Of a stretch of DNA of 64,000 nt, positions 18,026 through 26,810 are shown one piece after another. Source of the DNA: DATJPW01 sp963752855 (GTDB lineage: Bacteria; Desulfobacterota; Desulfomonilia; Desulfomonilales; Desulfomonilaceae). The DNA lies in the NCBI GenBank assembly GCA_963752855.1, contig CAVVZX010000054.1:1-64000 (forward strand), read 5' to 3'. The position numbers and the translations under genes are program-made. Below the pieces are notes generated by a model. It was not told the DNA's origin. It made no database searches and saw nothing but the letters and a program-made list of their open reading frames with translations. Each line of letters begins with the position of its first letter. The stretch's first letter is position 1.

Positions 18026-19008
18026 ATGAACCAATGCCCACAACCCCGATGGCTACTCCTGATCCACCAGATTCCACCCAAACCCGCTTACTTTAGGGTA
18101 AAGATTTGGCGCAGACTCCAGAGTCTGGGAGCAGTCGCGGTCAAAAATTCCGTCTACGTAATTCCAAGGACTGACCAGACCCTCGAAGATTTCCATTGGG
18201 TGCTCCGTGAGATCGTGCAAGGCGGTGGAGAGGCGTCTATCTGTGAAGCGGGCTTTGTAGAAGGATTAGCCGACGAACAGATTGAGGGGCTTTTCCAGGC
18301 AGCGAGAGACACAGATTACACACAGATCGCTGATGATGCACGGGTGCTGCTTGGTTCTCTTCCTGCCTCAGGCTCTTCTTTCGGGATGACCGGATTGCCG
18401 AATTGTCTTCGCACCTGGCTCGACTCAAGCGACGTCTCGCGGGAGTGATCGCCCTTGATTTCTTTAAAGCGCCGGCACGTGAAGAAGTTGAGAACTTGAT
18501 AGCGGAAATCGAATCCAGGCACAAGGACGCGGAACAGCGGCTTGTGGAGCAAAATGAGGAACCTGCAAAAGCTGATCTTGGGGGAATAACAGGTAGGACA
18601 TGGGTAACGCGGAAGGGCATTTACGTGGACCGCATAGCAAGCGCGTGGTTTATCCGTCGATTTATCGATCCCGACGGTGGCTTCAAATTCGTCGACCAAT
18701 AAAGGTTACAGGCCAAGGGCCGGAGAGCTACGGTTTGACATGTTCGAAGGTGAGTTCACACATGAAGGTGACCAGTGCACCTTCGAGGTGTTGAGCAAGC
18801 GCTTCGCAGCCGATGATCCGGCGCTTGTCGAGATAGGCAAAGTGATTCACGACCTGGATTAAAGGATGCAAAGTTTAAGAAACTCGAAACTCCAGGAATA
18901 GGAGGACTTATTGATGGGCTGGCGTCCGCCCACGAATCGGACGAGGAGCGGATAGAGCGAGGCAGCGCAATATTTGACGACCTATATGAGTATTTCCGGC
19001 GCAAATAA
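18026..19008 (+). CDS. chrB: ChrB, chromate-responsive regulator/resistance protein (three frameshifts)
   Basis: Full-length two-domain ChrB, about 325 residues when joined. The N-terminal domain (WLLLIHQIPPKPAYFRVKIW, AVAVKNSVYVIPRTDQTLED) is a PaaX/DNA-binding-like fold in the family. A Lys/Glu-rich linker follows (ARLKRRLAGVIALDFFKAPA), then the C-terminal domain (WVTRKGIYVDRIASAWFIRR, TFEVLSKRFAADDPALVEIG). Breaks occur near 18378, at 18700 (extra T) and at 18858-18862 (one T missing), ending at TAA 19006-19008. In characterised bacteria ChrB senses chromate and represses the chr operon. The palindromic promoter just upstream fits autoregulation. Confidence 0.83.
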
Positions 19009-19015
19009 AGGATAG

Positions 19016-19309
19016 ATGATACCGACCATCAAGCAGCACGCTGAGGCAAGCAGGAAAAGGACGGGCAAGGACTATGGGGAGTTGCACGAATGGATGGATG
19101 CTAATCCGAGGAAAAAGGAGGAGCGTCACGACATCGGCAGGATTTACGAGTACGGAAAGATGATGGAGGAGAAATATGGGCCGGAAGGGCTTCAAGAATA
19201 TTTTCAGCACATTCGCGACGATTTCATTGCTAGTTTCAATCATGTCGAAGAGGATGTTGATGAAGCCATCGCGAAAACCTTACCTTATTTCGGGATGAAA
19301 TCACGTTGA
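19016..19309 (+). CDS. Conserved 97-residue protein of the chromate operon
   Basis: Charged helical protein: HAEASRKRTGKDYGELHEWM, RHDIGRIYEYGKMMEEKYGP, EYFQHIRDDFIASFNHVEED. No signal peptide or membrane segment. The H-A/S-x(n)-Y-x-x-H-x-W/F-x-D and RH-x(4)-H/Y pattern recalls DUF6915-type proteins, a weak resemblance. It starts seven bases after chrB, so it is cotranscribed. The several conserved His/Glu could form a metal site. Confidence 0.7.
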   Translation: MIPTIKQHAEASRKRTGKDYGELHEWMDANPRKKEERHDIGRIYEYGKMMEEKYGPEGLQEYFQHIRDDFIASFNHVEEDVDEAIAKTLPYFGMKSR

Positions 19310-19340
19310 TACCCCCCAAAACCAAAAGAGAGCGCGAACA

Positions 19341-20641
19341 ATGAGCAAACCTTTAGCGGATGCCCTGACAGATACCGCAATTGGCATTGGCATGAACAGG
19401 GGTCTCGCCACGACGTTCAATGGGCTGTGTTCTGTCGGTTTTCTGCGCGGGCATCCTACGCTCTGGCCCGGACGCCGGTGCTTGCGCTCTTTGCTGCCTC
19501 CCTAGGGGCCGGCCCCGAGGCCATCGGCTTCGCAGTCGCAATTTCCACAGTCACCGGGATCTTTTTCAAGATGCCTGCAGGAGTTCTGTCCGATGTGATA
19601 GGCAGGACTCGAACTCTTTTCATGGGATTAGCTGTATTCGCTGTAGTGCCTTTTGCATATCTCTGGGTGTCCTCGTACGAGGCTCTAGTAGTGGTTCGAT
19701 TTTTCCACGGTTTTGCAACGGCCATCTATGGACCCGTCGCCATGGCCGTGATCGTAGGAATCGCCGGGGACAAGCGCGCAGAAATGCTTTCCTGGTTTTC
19801 CTCCATCACCATCATAGGAAACCTGATAGGCGCTCCTTTGGGGGGGCTTATCTTGACTTGGTTATCCGGTGGCGGCGAGCATCAACTCAGGCATTTCCAC
19901 ATCGTATACGGAGTAGTGGCCGGCCTGGGTATGGCATCTCTGCTAATTGCTTTATGGGTGTTGCGCGGTCAATCGGAGCCAGCGACTCATGGCGATGGTC
20001 GGACCCTGAGGGCATTGTTCGAACAGTTTCGAACCGGTGTCCGAGAAATCCTTCTGGATCGCCGCGTGCTGGTCACCAGTAATATGGAAGGGGTTCAGAA
20101 TCTGTCAGTGGGGGCGCTGGAGGCTTTTCTGCCGATTTATGCCGTTATTATCTGCGGATTCAGTCCATTTCAGGCAGGATTGTTATGGGGGATTCAAATC
20201 GCGGCCACAGTTGCTTCCAAACCCATTATGGGGAGGTTTTCCGACCGTTACGGACGGGCGCAATTCTTATTTTGGGGGATGTTTGTTTGTGCGGTCCCGT
20301 TTGCATTGATACCCTGGTTTCAGGATTTCGGAATTCTTATGGTTCTGGCCGCTATCTTCGGGTTAGGGGAGGCTGTGGTAACGTCCTCCGCAGCCGCTCT
20401 AGTCGCAGACTTCTGTAGAGAAGACCATCTTGGATCTGCCATGGGAACTTTCGGGACAATTTTTGATGTCGGACACGCCTCGGGCCCACTCTTGGCAGGT
20501 GTGCTTATAGGCCTTACGGGCGGTGGAACCGATTATCGGATGTCATTCTTTGTCGTGGCCGTGCTTTTGATTTTGGCCGCCATGCTTTTCCGGATGTCCT
20601 TGCCCATCCGGGGCAATACAGGAAATGGAGCAGTAGTGTAA
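19341..20641 (+). CDS. MFS transporter (one frameshift near the start)
   Basis: 12-helix major facilitator. The family loop 2-3 motif appears as GVLSDVIGRTRTLFMG, and RFSDRYGRAQFLFWGMFVCA is its second-half counterpart. The main frame runs from about 19427. The N-terminus lies in another frame from ATG 19341 (MSKPLADALTDTAIGIGMNR), so one indel near the GGG at 19420 is likely, giving about 433 residues. It follows the 97-residue gene by 31 bases on the same strand. A drug or organic-anion efflux role is the usual annotation; substrate not inferable. Confidence 0.82.
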
Positions 20642-20680
20642 GTTGAATTCGGTTCGCTTTGTTGAAATAGCTGACGAGGA

Positions 20681-20715
20681 GCGGGGCGAGTTACTCATCG
20701 TAAGTCTCGCCCCGC
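20681..20715. terminator. Bidirectional terminator hairpin between convergent genes
   Basis: A perfect 10-bp stem GCGGGGCGAG/CTCGCCCCGC surrounds a 15-base loop, placed between the convergent MFS and DksA-like genes. There is no strong T-run on either side, so efficiency is uncertain. Confidence 0.6.
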
Positions 20716-20746
20716 ATTCTAAACCAAGAAAATCGCGCAGGAAGGT

Positions 20747-21382
20747 CTATTCTTCAAAAGCCCGGGCGTAGCCGGATTCCGAAGGCTCTTCCCGCCAATG
20801 GCCGCCTCTTAGAGACTGGTCATCTCTGAATTTCTCGTACTGATCGAATTCTTCTTGGCATTTGACGCACAGTTTAGCCGCGGGAAAGAGCCGTAGGCGT
20901 TGCTCAGGGATCGGCTCGCCACAGTCCTCACAAATTCCATACTCGCCGTGCTTAATCCTCTCCAGGGCCTCTTCGATCTCTTTAATTTGTTTATGTTGCC
21001 GCATCGAGATCCTTGCATCCAAATCTCTGGAGATCTCACCTGTGGCCAAATCGATTTCGTCTCCCTTTTCTATGGCATCGATGCTTCTTTCGACCTTCAT
21101 GGACGCCAGTTGTTCCAACAGCACCTGTCTGGGATTAAATGCCCCCGACGGTCGAGCAGCAGGTTTTGGCGCTTCTTCGACTGTTTTAGGAGCTATGACA
21201 GGTTCCTCCACCTTTGCGCTGGTTTTGGATTCGGCTCGCTTCAAGGCCCCGCGGTCAACTATCCGATAATAATTCTTTCCATCTTCAACTCTTCTCTCGA
21301 TCTGGCCTTTAAGCACTTTGCCACGGACACTGTTCGGAACTATGCCTAACTCTTCCGATATTTGTTCACGGGTCATCCACAT
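20747..21382 (-). CDS. DksA/TraR-type zinc-finger protein with N-terminal helix-turn-helix
   Basis: 211 residues. The C-terminal half is DksA-like: an acidic coiled-coil (MRQHKQIKEIEEALERIKHG) and a four-Cys zinc finger (CEDCGEPIPEQRLRLFPAAK then CVKC). The N-terminal 45 residues (TREQISEELGIVPNSVRGKV) look like an excisionase/MerR-type winged helix, followed by a Pro/Ala/Lys-rich linker. DksA acts on RNA polymerase through its secondary channel with ppGpp; the added DNA-binding-like domain is unusual. The coiled-coil tip lacks an obvious DxxDxA motif. ATG 21382 follows AAGGAG. Confidence 0.78.
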   Translation of the reverse strand: MWMTREQISEELGIVPNSVRGKVLKGQIERRVEDGKNYYRIVDRGALKRAESKTSAKVEEPVIAPKTVEEAPKPAARPSGAFNPRQVLLEQLASMKVERSIDAIEKGDEIDLATGEISRDLDARISMRQHKQIKEIEEALERIKHGEYGICEDCGEPIPEQRLRLFPAAKLCVKCQEEFDQYEKFRDDQSLRGGHWREEPSESGYARAFEE

Positions 21383-22118
21383 GATAATTTGCTCCTTCTA
21401 ACACCCTTCGTCCAGGTTTAATAATCACTCGGAGGGCCTGGGGCAAGAGTCCGCCGTGAAAAATACGAACCTTGTGTCCCAATAGCCCCGACCGCCGCCT
21501 TGCATCGCCAACTGGCTGTAATAACAGTTAATAGCGTACCGGGGGTTCGACAGAATTCCGGAAGAGAGTGATAAAATACTTCCGTCCCGTGGCAACCCTC
21601 CGGCTCGACTTCGAAAAAGCGCTCTAGGAGCGCGAATCAGGCGCGCGTATGTACGCGTCTTCCGCGAAACTGTCAATCTTTTTCTGCCGCAGCCGCCAGT
21701 AAATGACAAAAATAACTGCGATATTGTTTGCTTAGATATAAGCTTCAGTGACACAAATCATGACGCAAAAACAAGCTGCTCGGTGTCATAAAAACTTCTA
21801 ATTCTAATTGCTCCGGCCGCCGGATTGTATAAGATATATATAGTAAGCGTTCACCGGAATAAGCGTAATGGCTTGAAATTACGATGGGCAAGCGGTCCAT
21901 CCTCATCGGGCGCCGAGTCGCCTCAAGAACGGTGAGCTACAAAGATATGTGCCACAACTGGTTGCAAAACCTCTATGAGGAGGAGAAAATGTTGGGTCAT
22001 TTTGTATGAACAATTCGCTGAGCCACCCGATATCAGCGTGCTTGTCGGAGCGCCCCCCACCGCATTACAACGCGATGTCGGGCTTTTGCAGCCAGTTTTA
22101 GGAGAGTGTTACGATTCC
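21383..22118. other. Intergenic region, no supported gene
   Basis: Open frames here are Arg-rich and featureless. The notable content is at 21953-21979, cacaactggttgcaaaacc and following bases. It matches the terminal inverted repeat of the 142-bp element at 62551-62692, so it may be a solo end or remnant. The leader of pcm lies at the right edge, with AGGAG at 22102. Confidence 0.5.
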
Positions 22119-22766
22119 ATGCGAGACTTTGCCTTAGCCAGAAAGAAGATGGTGGAAGGGCAGCTTGAAGCGCGAGGCATCAGAGATGACCGTGTGCTGG
22201 ATGCCATGCGGGAGGTCCCGCGCCACCTGTTTGTGGACGTTCCGATGCAAGCTGAGGCATATGATGATAACCCTCTTCCCATCGGTGACGGCCAAACCAT
22301 AAGCCAGCCCTACATGGTGGCCATAATGACCGAACTGTTGCAATTCGGGGGATCGGAAATAGCGTTGGAGATTGGCACCGGATCGGGCTACCAGGCCGCG
22401 GTGTTGAGTAGGGTCTGCAAATGGGTATATACCGTGGAACGAATCCGGAAGCTGTCGGAACGCGCTGAAAAGACAGTGAAAAGTTGTGGGTACCAAAACA
22501 TAACATTCATAGTGGGTGACGGCACGGAAGGTTGGCCCGAGGCCGCGCCTTACGACGGCATAATAGTTACGGCAGGGGCTCCGAGAATTCCCGATACCTT
22601 TATAAAGCAGCTTCGAGTCGGTGGAAGGCTGGTGATCCCGGTCGGGGACCGCTTCTCTCAAACTTTGAAAAGAGTAATCAAAACAGAAGATGGTACCACA
22701 ATCGAGAACCACACCGGTTGCCGCTTTGTGGATCTTATCGGCAGGTGGGGCTGGTTTGTGTCTTAA
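22119..22766 (+). CDS. pcm: Protein-L-isoaspartate O-methyltransferase
   Basis: SAM-dependent repair of isoaspartyl residues in damaged proteins. From ATG 22119 the product has 216 residues, normal for Pcm. It shows RHLFVDVPMQAEAYDDNPLP, IGDGQTISQPYMVAIMTELL, the SAM motif ALEIGTGSGYQAAVLS and TVERIRKLSERA (motif II region). The frame extends upstream to 21975 but that part has no family resemblance. Start chosen by family alignment. Confidence 0.93.
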   Translation: MRDFALARKKMVEGQLEARGIRDDRVLDAMREVPRHLFVDVPMQAEAYDDNPLPIGDGQTISQPYMVAIMTELLQFGGSEIALEIGTGSGYQAAVLSRVCKWVYTVERIRKLSERAEKTVKSCGYQNITFIVGDGTEGWPEAAPYDGIIVTAGAPRIPDTFIKQLRVGGRLVIPVGDRFSQTLKRVIKTEDGTTIENHTGCRFVDLIGRWGWFVS

Positions 22767-22863
22767 CAAAGGTCAAGAGGGGGCCTGCTTGCCGCGGTCC
22801 GTAATTTCCGAGGCTGGAAATCGCAGTCCGGTTTAAAACAAGCCACTGGATTATAATCAAATC

Positions 22864-24526
22864 ATGGAATCTCGAATCTCTTTCCAACGTCTCCAAAATT
22901 CCAATCTTGCGCCTCTGGGAATTAAATCGCCTTTCACCATCCCATCAGGCATTGTCACTACGTTGCCGTCAGTAATCGCTCGTATTGCCCGCGACGTGCC
23001 GCAAATAGGCTTTTTGACAACCAAGACTCTAAGTGTCGAACCCAGGGCAGGTTACAGGGAACCTATAATTCACGAATATTATCCAGGCTGTTTTGTGAAT
23101 GCGGTAGGCTTGGCTAATCCGGGCGCTGAAAGGTTCCTGGAAGCCATGAAGCCGTTGCTCCCACTGCACGATCGTAAGCCGCTTTTTGTTTCCATCATGG
23201 GCCTTAATGCGCAAGATTTCCTGGATTGCGCACGAATACTGGAGCCGATCGCTGACGCGTTCGAGCTGAATTTATCGTGTCCACACGTGAAAGACGCGGG
23301 TCAGTGCATAGGATCGGACCCGGATTCCGTGAATTCCATTATCAGGCTGCTCAAGAAACACCTTGATAAGCCGATAGTCCCGAAGCTGTCTCCAAATCTG
23401 GGAGACATTGCAGGCATGGCCCAGTTGTGTGAGGCTGCAGGGGCCGATGCGCTTTCCTTGATCAATACCGTCGGCCCGGGGATTGCCCTGGATTCCCAAG
23501 GGCGGCCGATCCTCAGCAATGTCATGGGCGGATTGTCCGGCGCGGGGATTTTGCCGGTAGGGCTGAAAGCCGTTAGAGAAGCGGCTTCCGCGGTCAAGAT
23601 CCCAATAATTGCTTCAGGCGGCATAGATTCCGCGCAGGATGTACGAGCTTACCACTCGGTCAGGAGCCGCTCTTTTTGCAGTGGGGTCGGCTCTGGCGGG
23701 AATGACCACGCCGAGAATAACAGATTTTTTCAGCGACCTGGTTCATGAACTGGAACACGCGCAAGGCAATGAATCTGCCCGAGCGCCGATCGCTCAGCCG
23801 CGGACGGATTATTTCAGAACTACTGTGATGGAGAACAGCCCAGTCGGAGCAGGCATATTTGCGCTCAAGCTCAAAGAGGGTCCGGCTTGCCGGCCGGGGC
23901 GCTTTTTCTTCCTTCGGTTACCTGAAGTAGGAGAAAAGCCTTTTTCACCGATGAACGATTTGGAACCCATGTATCTGGTCCGCAATGTGGGGCCTTTCAC
24001 AGCGGCCCTGGAGTCCTTGAAGCCCGGGGATCCCATCGACATGCGGGGACCGTACGGCAAAGGTTTTCCCGATCCCGAACCGGGCAGGCCTCTTGTCCTG
24101 GTCGGAGGGGGCACGGGCGCGGCCCCGGTCATTATGGCCGGGACGTATTTCGGACGGAGCGTGTTTCCAAAGCATTCTTCGGATTTGCAGGTGAAGTGAC
24201 TGAGGCGCTCAGGGATGAAATCCTGCACTCGCTTCCCCGGCTCCCGAATCGTTATCGACCCTCCTGGAACGGTGGGGGAGGTTGTCAGAGCGTTACAGGC
24301 CGATATGGTTGCAAATGCCGCCCTGTATCGAGAATGCGCAGCGTTCGTATGCGGCCCGAGACCCATGATGGACGCAGTTGTCGACGCGCTGAAGCAATAT
24401 TCCCCCAAAGGGGGCATCCATCTCGCGCGCGAGGACGTAATGCGTTGCGGTATAGGCATTTGCGGAAGTTGCGGAACAGAAACCGGCCTGAGATCCTGCG
24501 TAGACGGCCCAGTGATGAGGAAATAG
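22864..24526 (+). CDS. pyrD: Dihydroorotate dehydrogenase fused to a PyrK-like electron-transfer subunit (frameshifted)
   Basis: Oxidises dihydroorotate in pyrimidine synthesis. The N-terminal 280 residues are a class-1 PyrD barrel (SPFTIPSGIVTTLPSVIARI, ELNLSCPHVK, NTVGPGIALDSQG, IPIIASGGIDSAQD). The C-terminal part is PyrK-like: an FAD/NAD reductase fold (RPLVLVGGGTGAAPVIMAGT, FVCGPRPMMDAVVDALKQ) and a 2Fe-2S loop (CGIGICGSCGTETGLRSC). Breaks are at 23660 (extra T), near 24160 and near 24240. Within one continuous path the two halves join without an intergenic gap, so this is a PyrDB-PyrK fusion passing electrons to NAD. Confidence 0.85.
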
Positions 24527-24609
24527 GACCGGCATTCTAACAGGTTCTGTTCATTGGCTGGAGAGACTCCGGCGCTACCGAAATCCGCTCAGTTTTGCCG
24601 CAAAAACAC

Positions 24610-24637
24610 TTGACTCGATGTCTACGTATTTGATAAT
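24610..24637 (+). promoter_or_regulatory. Putative sigma-70 promoter for the redox operon
   Basis: TTGACT (24610-24615) and GATAAT (24632-24637) with a 16-base spacer lie about 255 bases before the TauE-type gene, in AT-rich DNA. They are the best match in this 367-base gap, which otherwise shows no gene. Confidence 0.5.
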
Positions 24638-24893
24638 TGTAATATCTGAATAATCGAGGAAGCTCAGATTAAACGGTCGGTCGGGCTCAAAGCTTGACGC
24701 AAGGCCGTTCAATGTTGATCTATTCTATGAGAATGCTAACTCTGAAATTGCCCGGACTTGATCAGAATCGGTTAATGCTACGTTGATAAAGCAGAATTCA
24801 GTGCCATATGAGAATTTTGAATAAGTAAAGTTACGGAGTTGATTCCGGCCGGTGTGGCTTGTCAATGGCCATTTCAAAGAGGAAGGAGATTTT

Positions 24894-26057
24894 ATGAAGC
24901 GGGAAATCCGGATAATTATGATTGTGGTGGCCTTGGCTGCCTTTGCAATGACTCTAATGGCAGCATCCGTCGCGGATGCGGGAAAATTGGAAGAGGCCAT
25001 TGCCAAAACACCGCAGGGTCTGGGTAAGGGTCAGATCGATCCCAAGGCGGAACCCGGTTTCATGGGCATTCCCGGTGCGCCCAATCCTTTCTGGCTCTAT
25101 GGCATTCTCTGGGGTATTTGGGTCGGCTGGATATTTTCCACGGTCGGAGCCTTCGGCGGCATCATGGCCGGTGTAGGCCATATCACGGTATTCGGTCTCG
25201 CGGACTACGGCAGAACGTTCAAAGACACGAGTCCTGTGCTCAATAAGCTCCTGACCGACTCCATCCGCACAAGCAATCAGTACCTTGTTGGCTTGTCCGC
25301 ATTCATTTCTTCACTCACTTACTATCGGATGGGGAGGCTGGTCCTGCCTTTGGGACTATGTCTGGCCATTGGCGGGATTGCCGGAGCATATCTCATCCCG
25401 GTTCTGACCGCGGGGAAGATCAACCTGAGTCAATACATAGGGTTCTTCGGAGTCATCGTGCTGATCATCGGCGGTTTCCTCTTCTATGAGACAACCGAAA
25501 GGGGACAGAAGAGCAAGAAAGCTGCTAAAGAGGCGGCGGCCGCGTTCGAGCGGGACCACATAAAGAGAGAGGCAGGAACGTCGGAACATGCGGATCGCGG
25601 GGTGGAAGTTACAAGTTGGAGCGCTTCGCGCATCCACTTCACGTTCTATGGCGTGGAATTCTCGTTTAATCCGCTGTGGCCTCTTGTCGGAGGTTTCGTC
25701 ATCGCTGCCATCTCCGCTTTCATTGGAGTGGGCGGCGGTTTTCTCTACGTTCCTTTTCTGACTTCTATCGCAGGGCTGCCGATGTACGTGGTTGCCGGCA
25801 CCTCCGCATTGGCGGTGTTAGTGAGCATGATAACTTCAATATTCACGTTCATGTTCGTCAAGGGGACTCCAATAGACCTGCTGTTCATAGGCATAGAGCT
25901 TGTGGGCATTATTATCGGTTCAATTGTGGGACCAATGACTTCCAAGTACATTCCGGACATCTGGCTGAAGAGAATCTTTGTGGTTCTGGCGATTTATGTT
26001 GGCGTCGGTTACACTACTAAGGGATTCCTCGGATACTCGATTTTCCCCGGAATGTAA
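24894..26057 (+). CDS. TauE/SafE-family sulfite/organosulfonate exporter-like membrane protein
   Basis: 387 residues from ATG 24894, placed behind AAGGAG. It has a signal-like first helix, then a GIPGAPNPFWLYGILWGIWV insert and about eight helices in two halves: GWIFSTVGAFGGIMAGVGHI and AISAFIGVGGGFLYVPFLTS are the paired family motifs. A long charged loop (about residues 200-240) separates the halves. The family exports sulfite, sulfoacetate and related anions. First gene of a five-gene operon with a thiosulfate/polysulfide-reductase-like enzyme, so a sulfur oxyanion is the natural guess for the substrate. Confidence 0.85.
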   Translation: MKREIRIIMIVVALAAFAMTLMAASVADAGKLEEAIAKTPQGLGKGQIDPKAEPGFMGIPGAPNPFWLYGILWGIWVGWIFSTVGAFGGIMAGVGHITVFGLADYGRTFKDTSPVLNKLLTDSIRTSNQYLVGLSAFISSLTYYRMGRLVLPLGLCLAIGGIAGAYLIPVLTAGKINLSQYIGFFGVIVLIIGGFLFYETTERGQKSKKAAKEAAAAFERDHIKREAGTSEHADRGVEVTSWSASRIHFTFYGVEFSFNPLWPLVGGFVIAAISAFIGVGGGFLYVPFLTSIAGLPMYVVAGTSALAVLVSMITSIFTFMFVKGTPIDLLFIGIELVGIIIGSIVGPMTSKYIPDIWLKRIFVVLAIYVGVGYTTKGFLGYSIFPGM

Positions 26058-26142
26058 TCTCACAGAAGTCGGAAATTTATGGGATGGCAAGACCGCGGGC
26101 CGACCAAGACCGGCCCGGGTTCGTCATGCCTGATCAGTCGTC

Positions 26143-26799
26143 ATGCAGATGCACCCTCTTTACATGGTCATCGATCCTTATTTGATCTTTTTCTACCGGA
26201 TCACCGGGTACGGCTTTTTGGATTTCCTCATAGGGACGTTCGTGCTTGCATTCATAGCGTTGATACTGGGTGAACTTACTATCTCGTGGGCTTTTCTTCT
26301 CTCCAGGAAATACGTAGACAACATCACGTGCGAAGTGACACGATATCAGAATTTATCACAGGAAGCCTTAGTGGCCGGAGACAAGAAGGCATATAAGGCA
26401 TCCAATAAATTGGCCAATGACGCATTCGGCAGGACTTTTTTCATGCAGATTGCTCTGTCCGCATCGTTTCTGTGGCCGATCTTCTTCGCTCTGGATTGGA
26501 TGGGGCACAGATTCTCGGAGGTCGAATTCAGAATTCTGTTCACTGGTTATTCGGTTGGATATATCTGTGTCTTCATAGCTCTTTATGCGGCTGCGTATAT
26601 GCTTTTCAAAAGAATCAAATACAAGCTGCCATACTTCAGGAATATAGGCGCCATTTTGAATAGTTATACACCGACATCTTCGAAATCGGCCGATACCGGA
26701 TCAAGCAACAGCCGCCTCGCGGATGCACAAGAACTAATCGTCCGGATACACAGATTCCGGAAAGCAAGTAACAGGGAAGATAGGGACAAAATATTCTAA
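26143..26799 (+). CDS. Conserved membrane protein with EMC3/DUF106-like layout
   Basis: 218 residues, not confidently assigned. There is one early helix (FLDFLIGTFVLAFIALILGE), a cytoplasmic amphipathic pair (QNLSQEALVAGDKKAYKASN, KLANDAFGRTFFMQ), then helices at ALSASFLWPIFFALDWM and YSVGYICVFIALYAAAYMLF, and a basic tail. The helix-hairpin-helix order with a GDKK-rich hairpin recalls the YidC/EMC3/DUF106 insertase family, but this is pattern resemblance only. It lies 85 bases after the TauE gene and 11 before the molybdopterin gene, so it is in the operon. Confidence 0.65.
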   Translation: MQMHPLYMVIDPYLIFFYRITGYGFLDFLIGTFVLAFIALILGELTISWAFLLSRKYVDNITCEVTRYQNLSQEALVAGDKKAYKASNKLANDAFGRTFFMQIALSASFLWPIFFALDWMGHRFSEVEFRILFTGYSVGYICVFIALYAAAYMLFKRIKYKLPYFRNIGAILNSYTPTSSKSADTGSSNSRLADAQELIVRIHRFRKASNREDRDKIF

Positions 26800-26810
26800 A
26801 GGGAGATCCC

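Noticed and set aside
21425..21754. 109-codon minus-strand frame in the gap before pcm
   Set aside because: Arg-rich, no domain, starts and ends in unstructured sequence; likely random.
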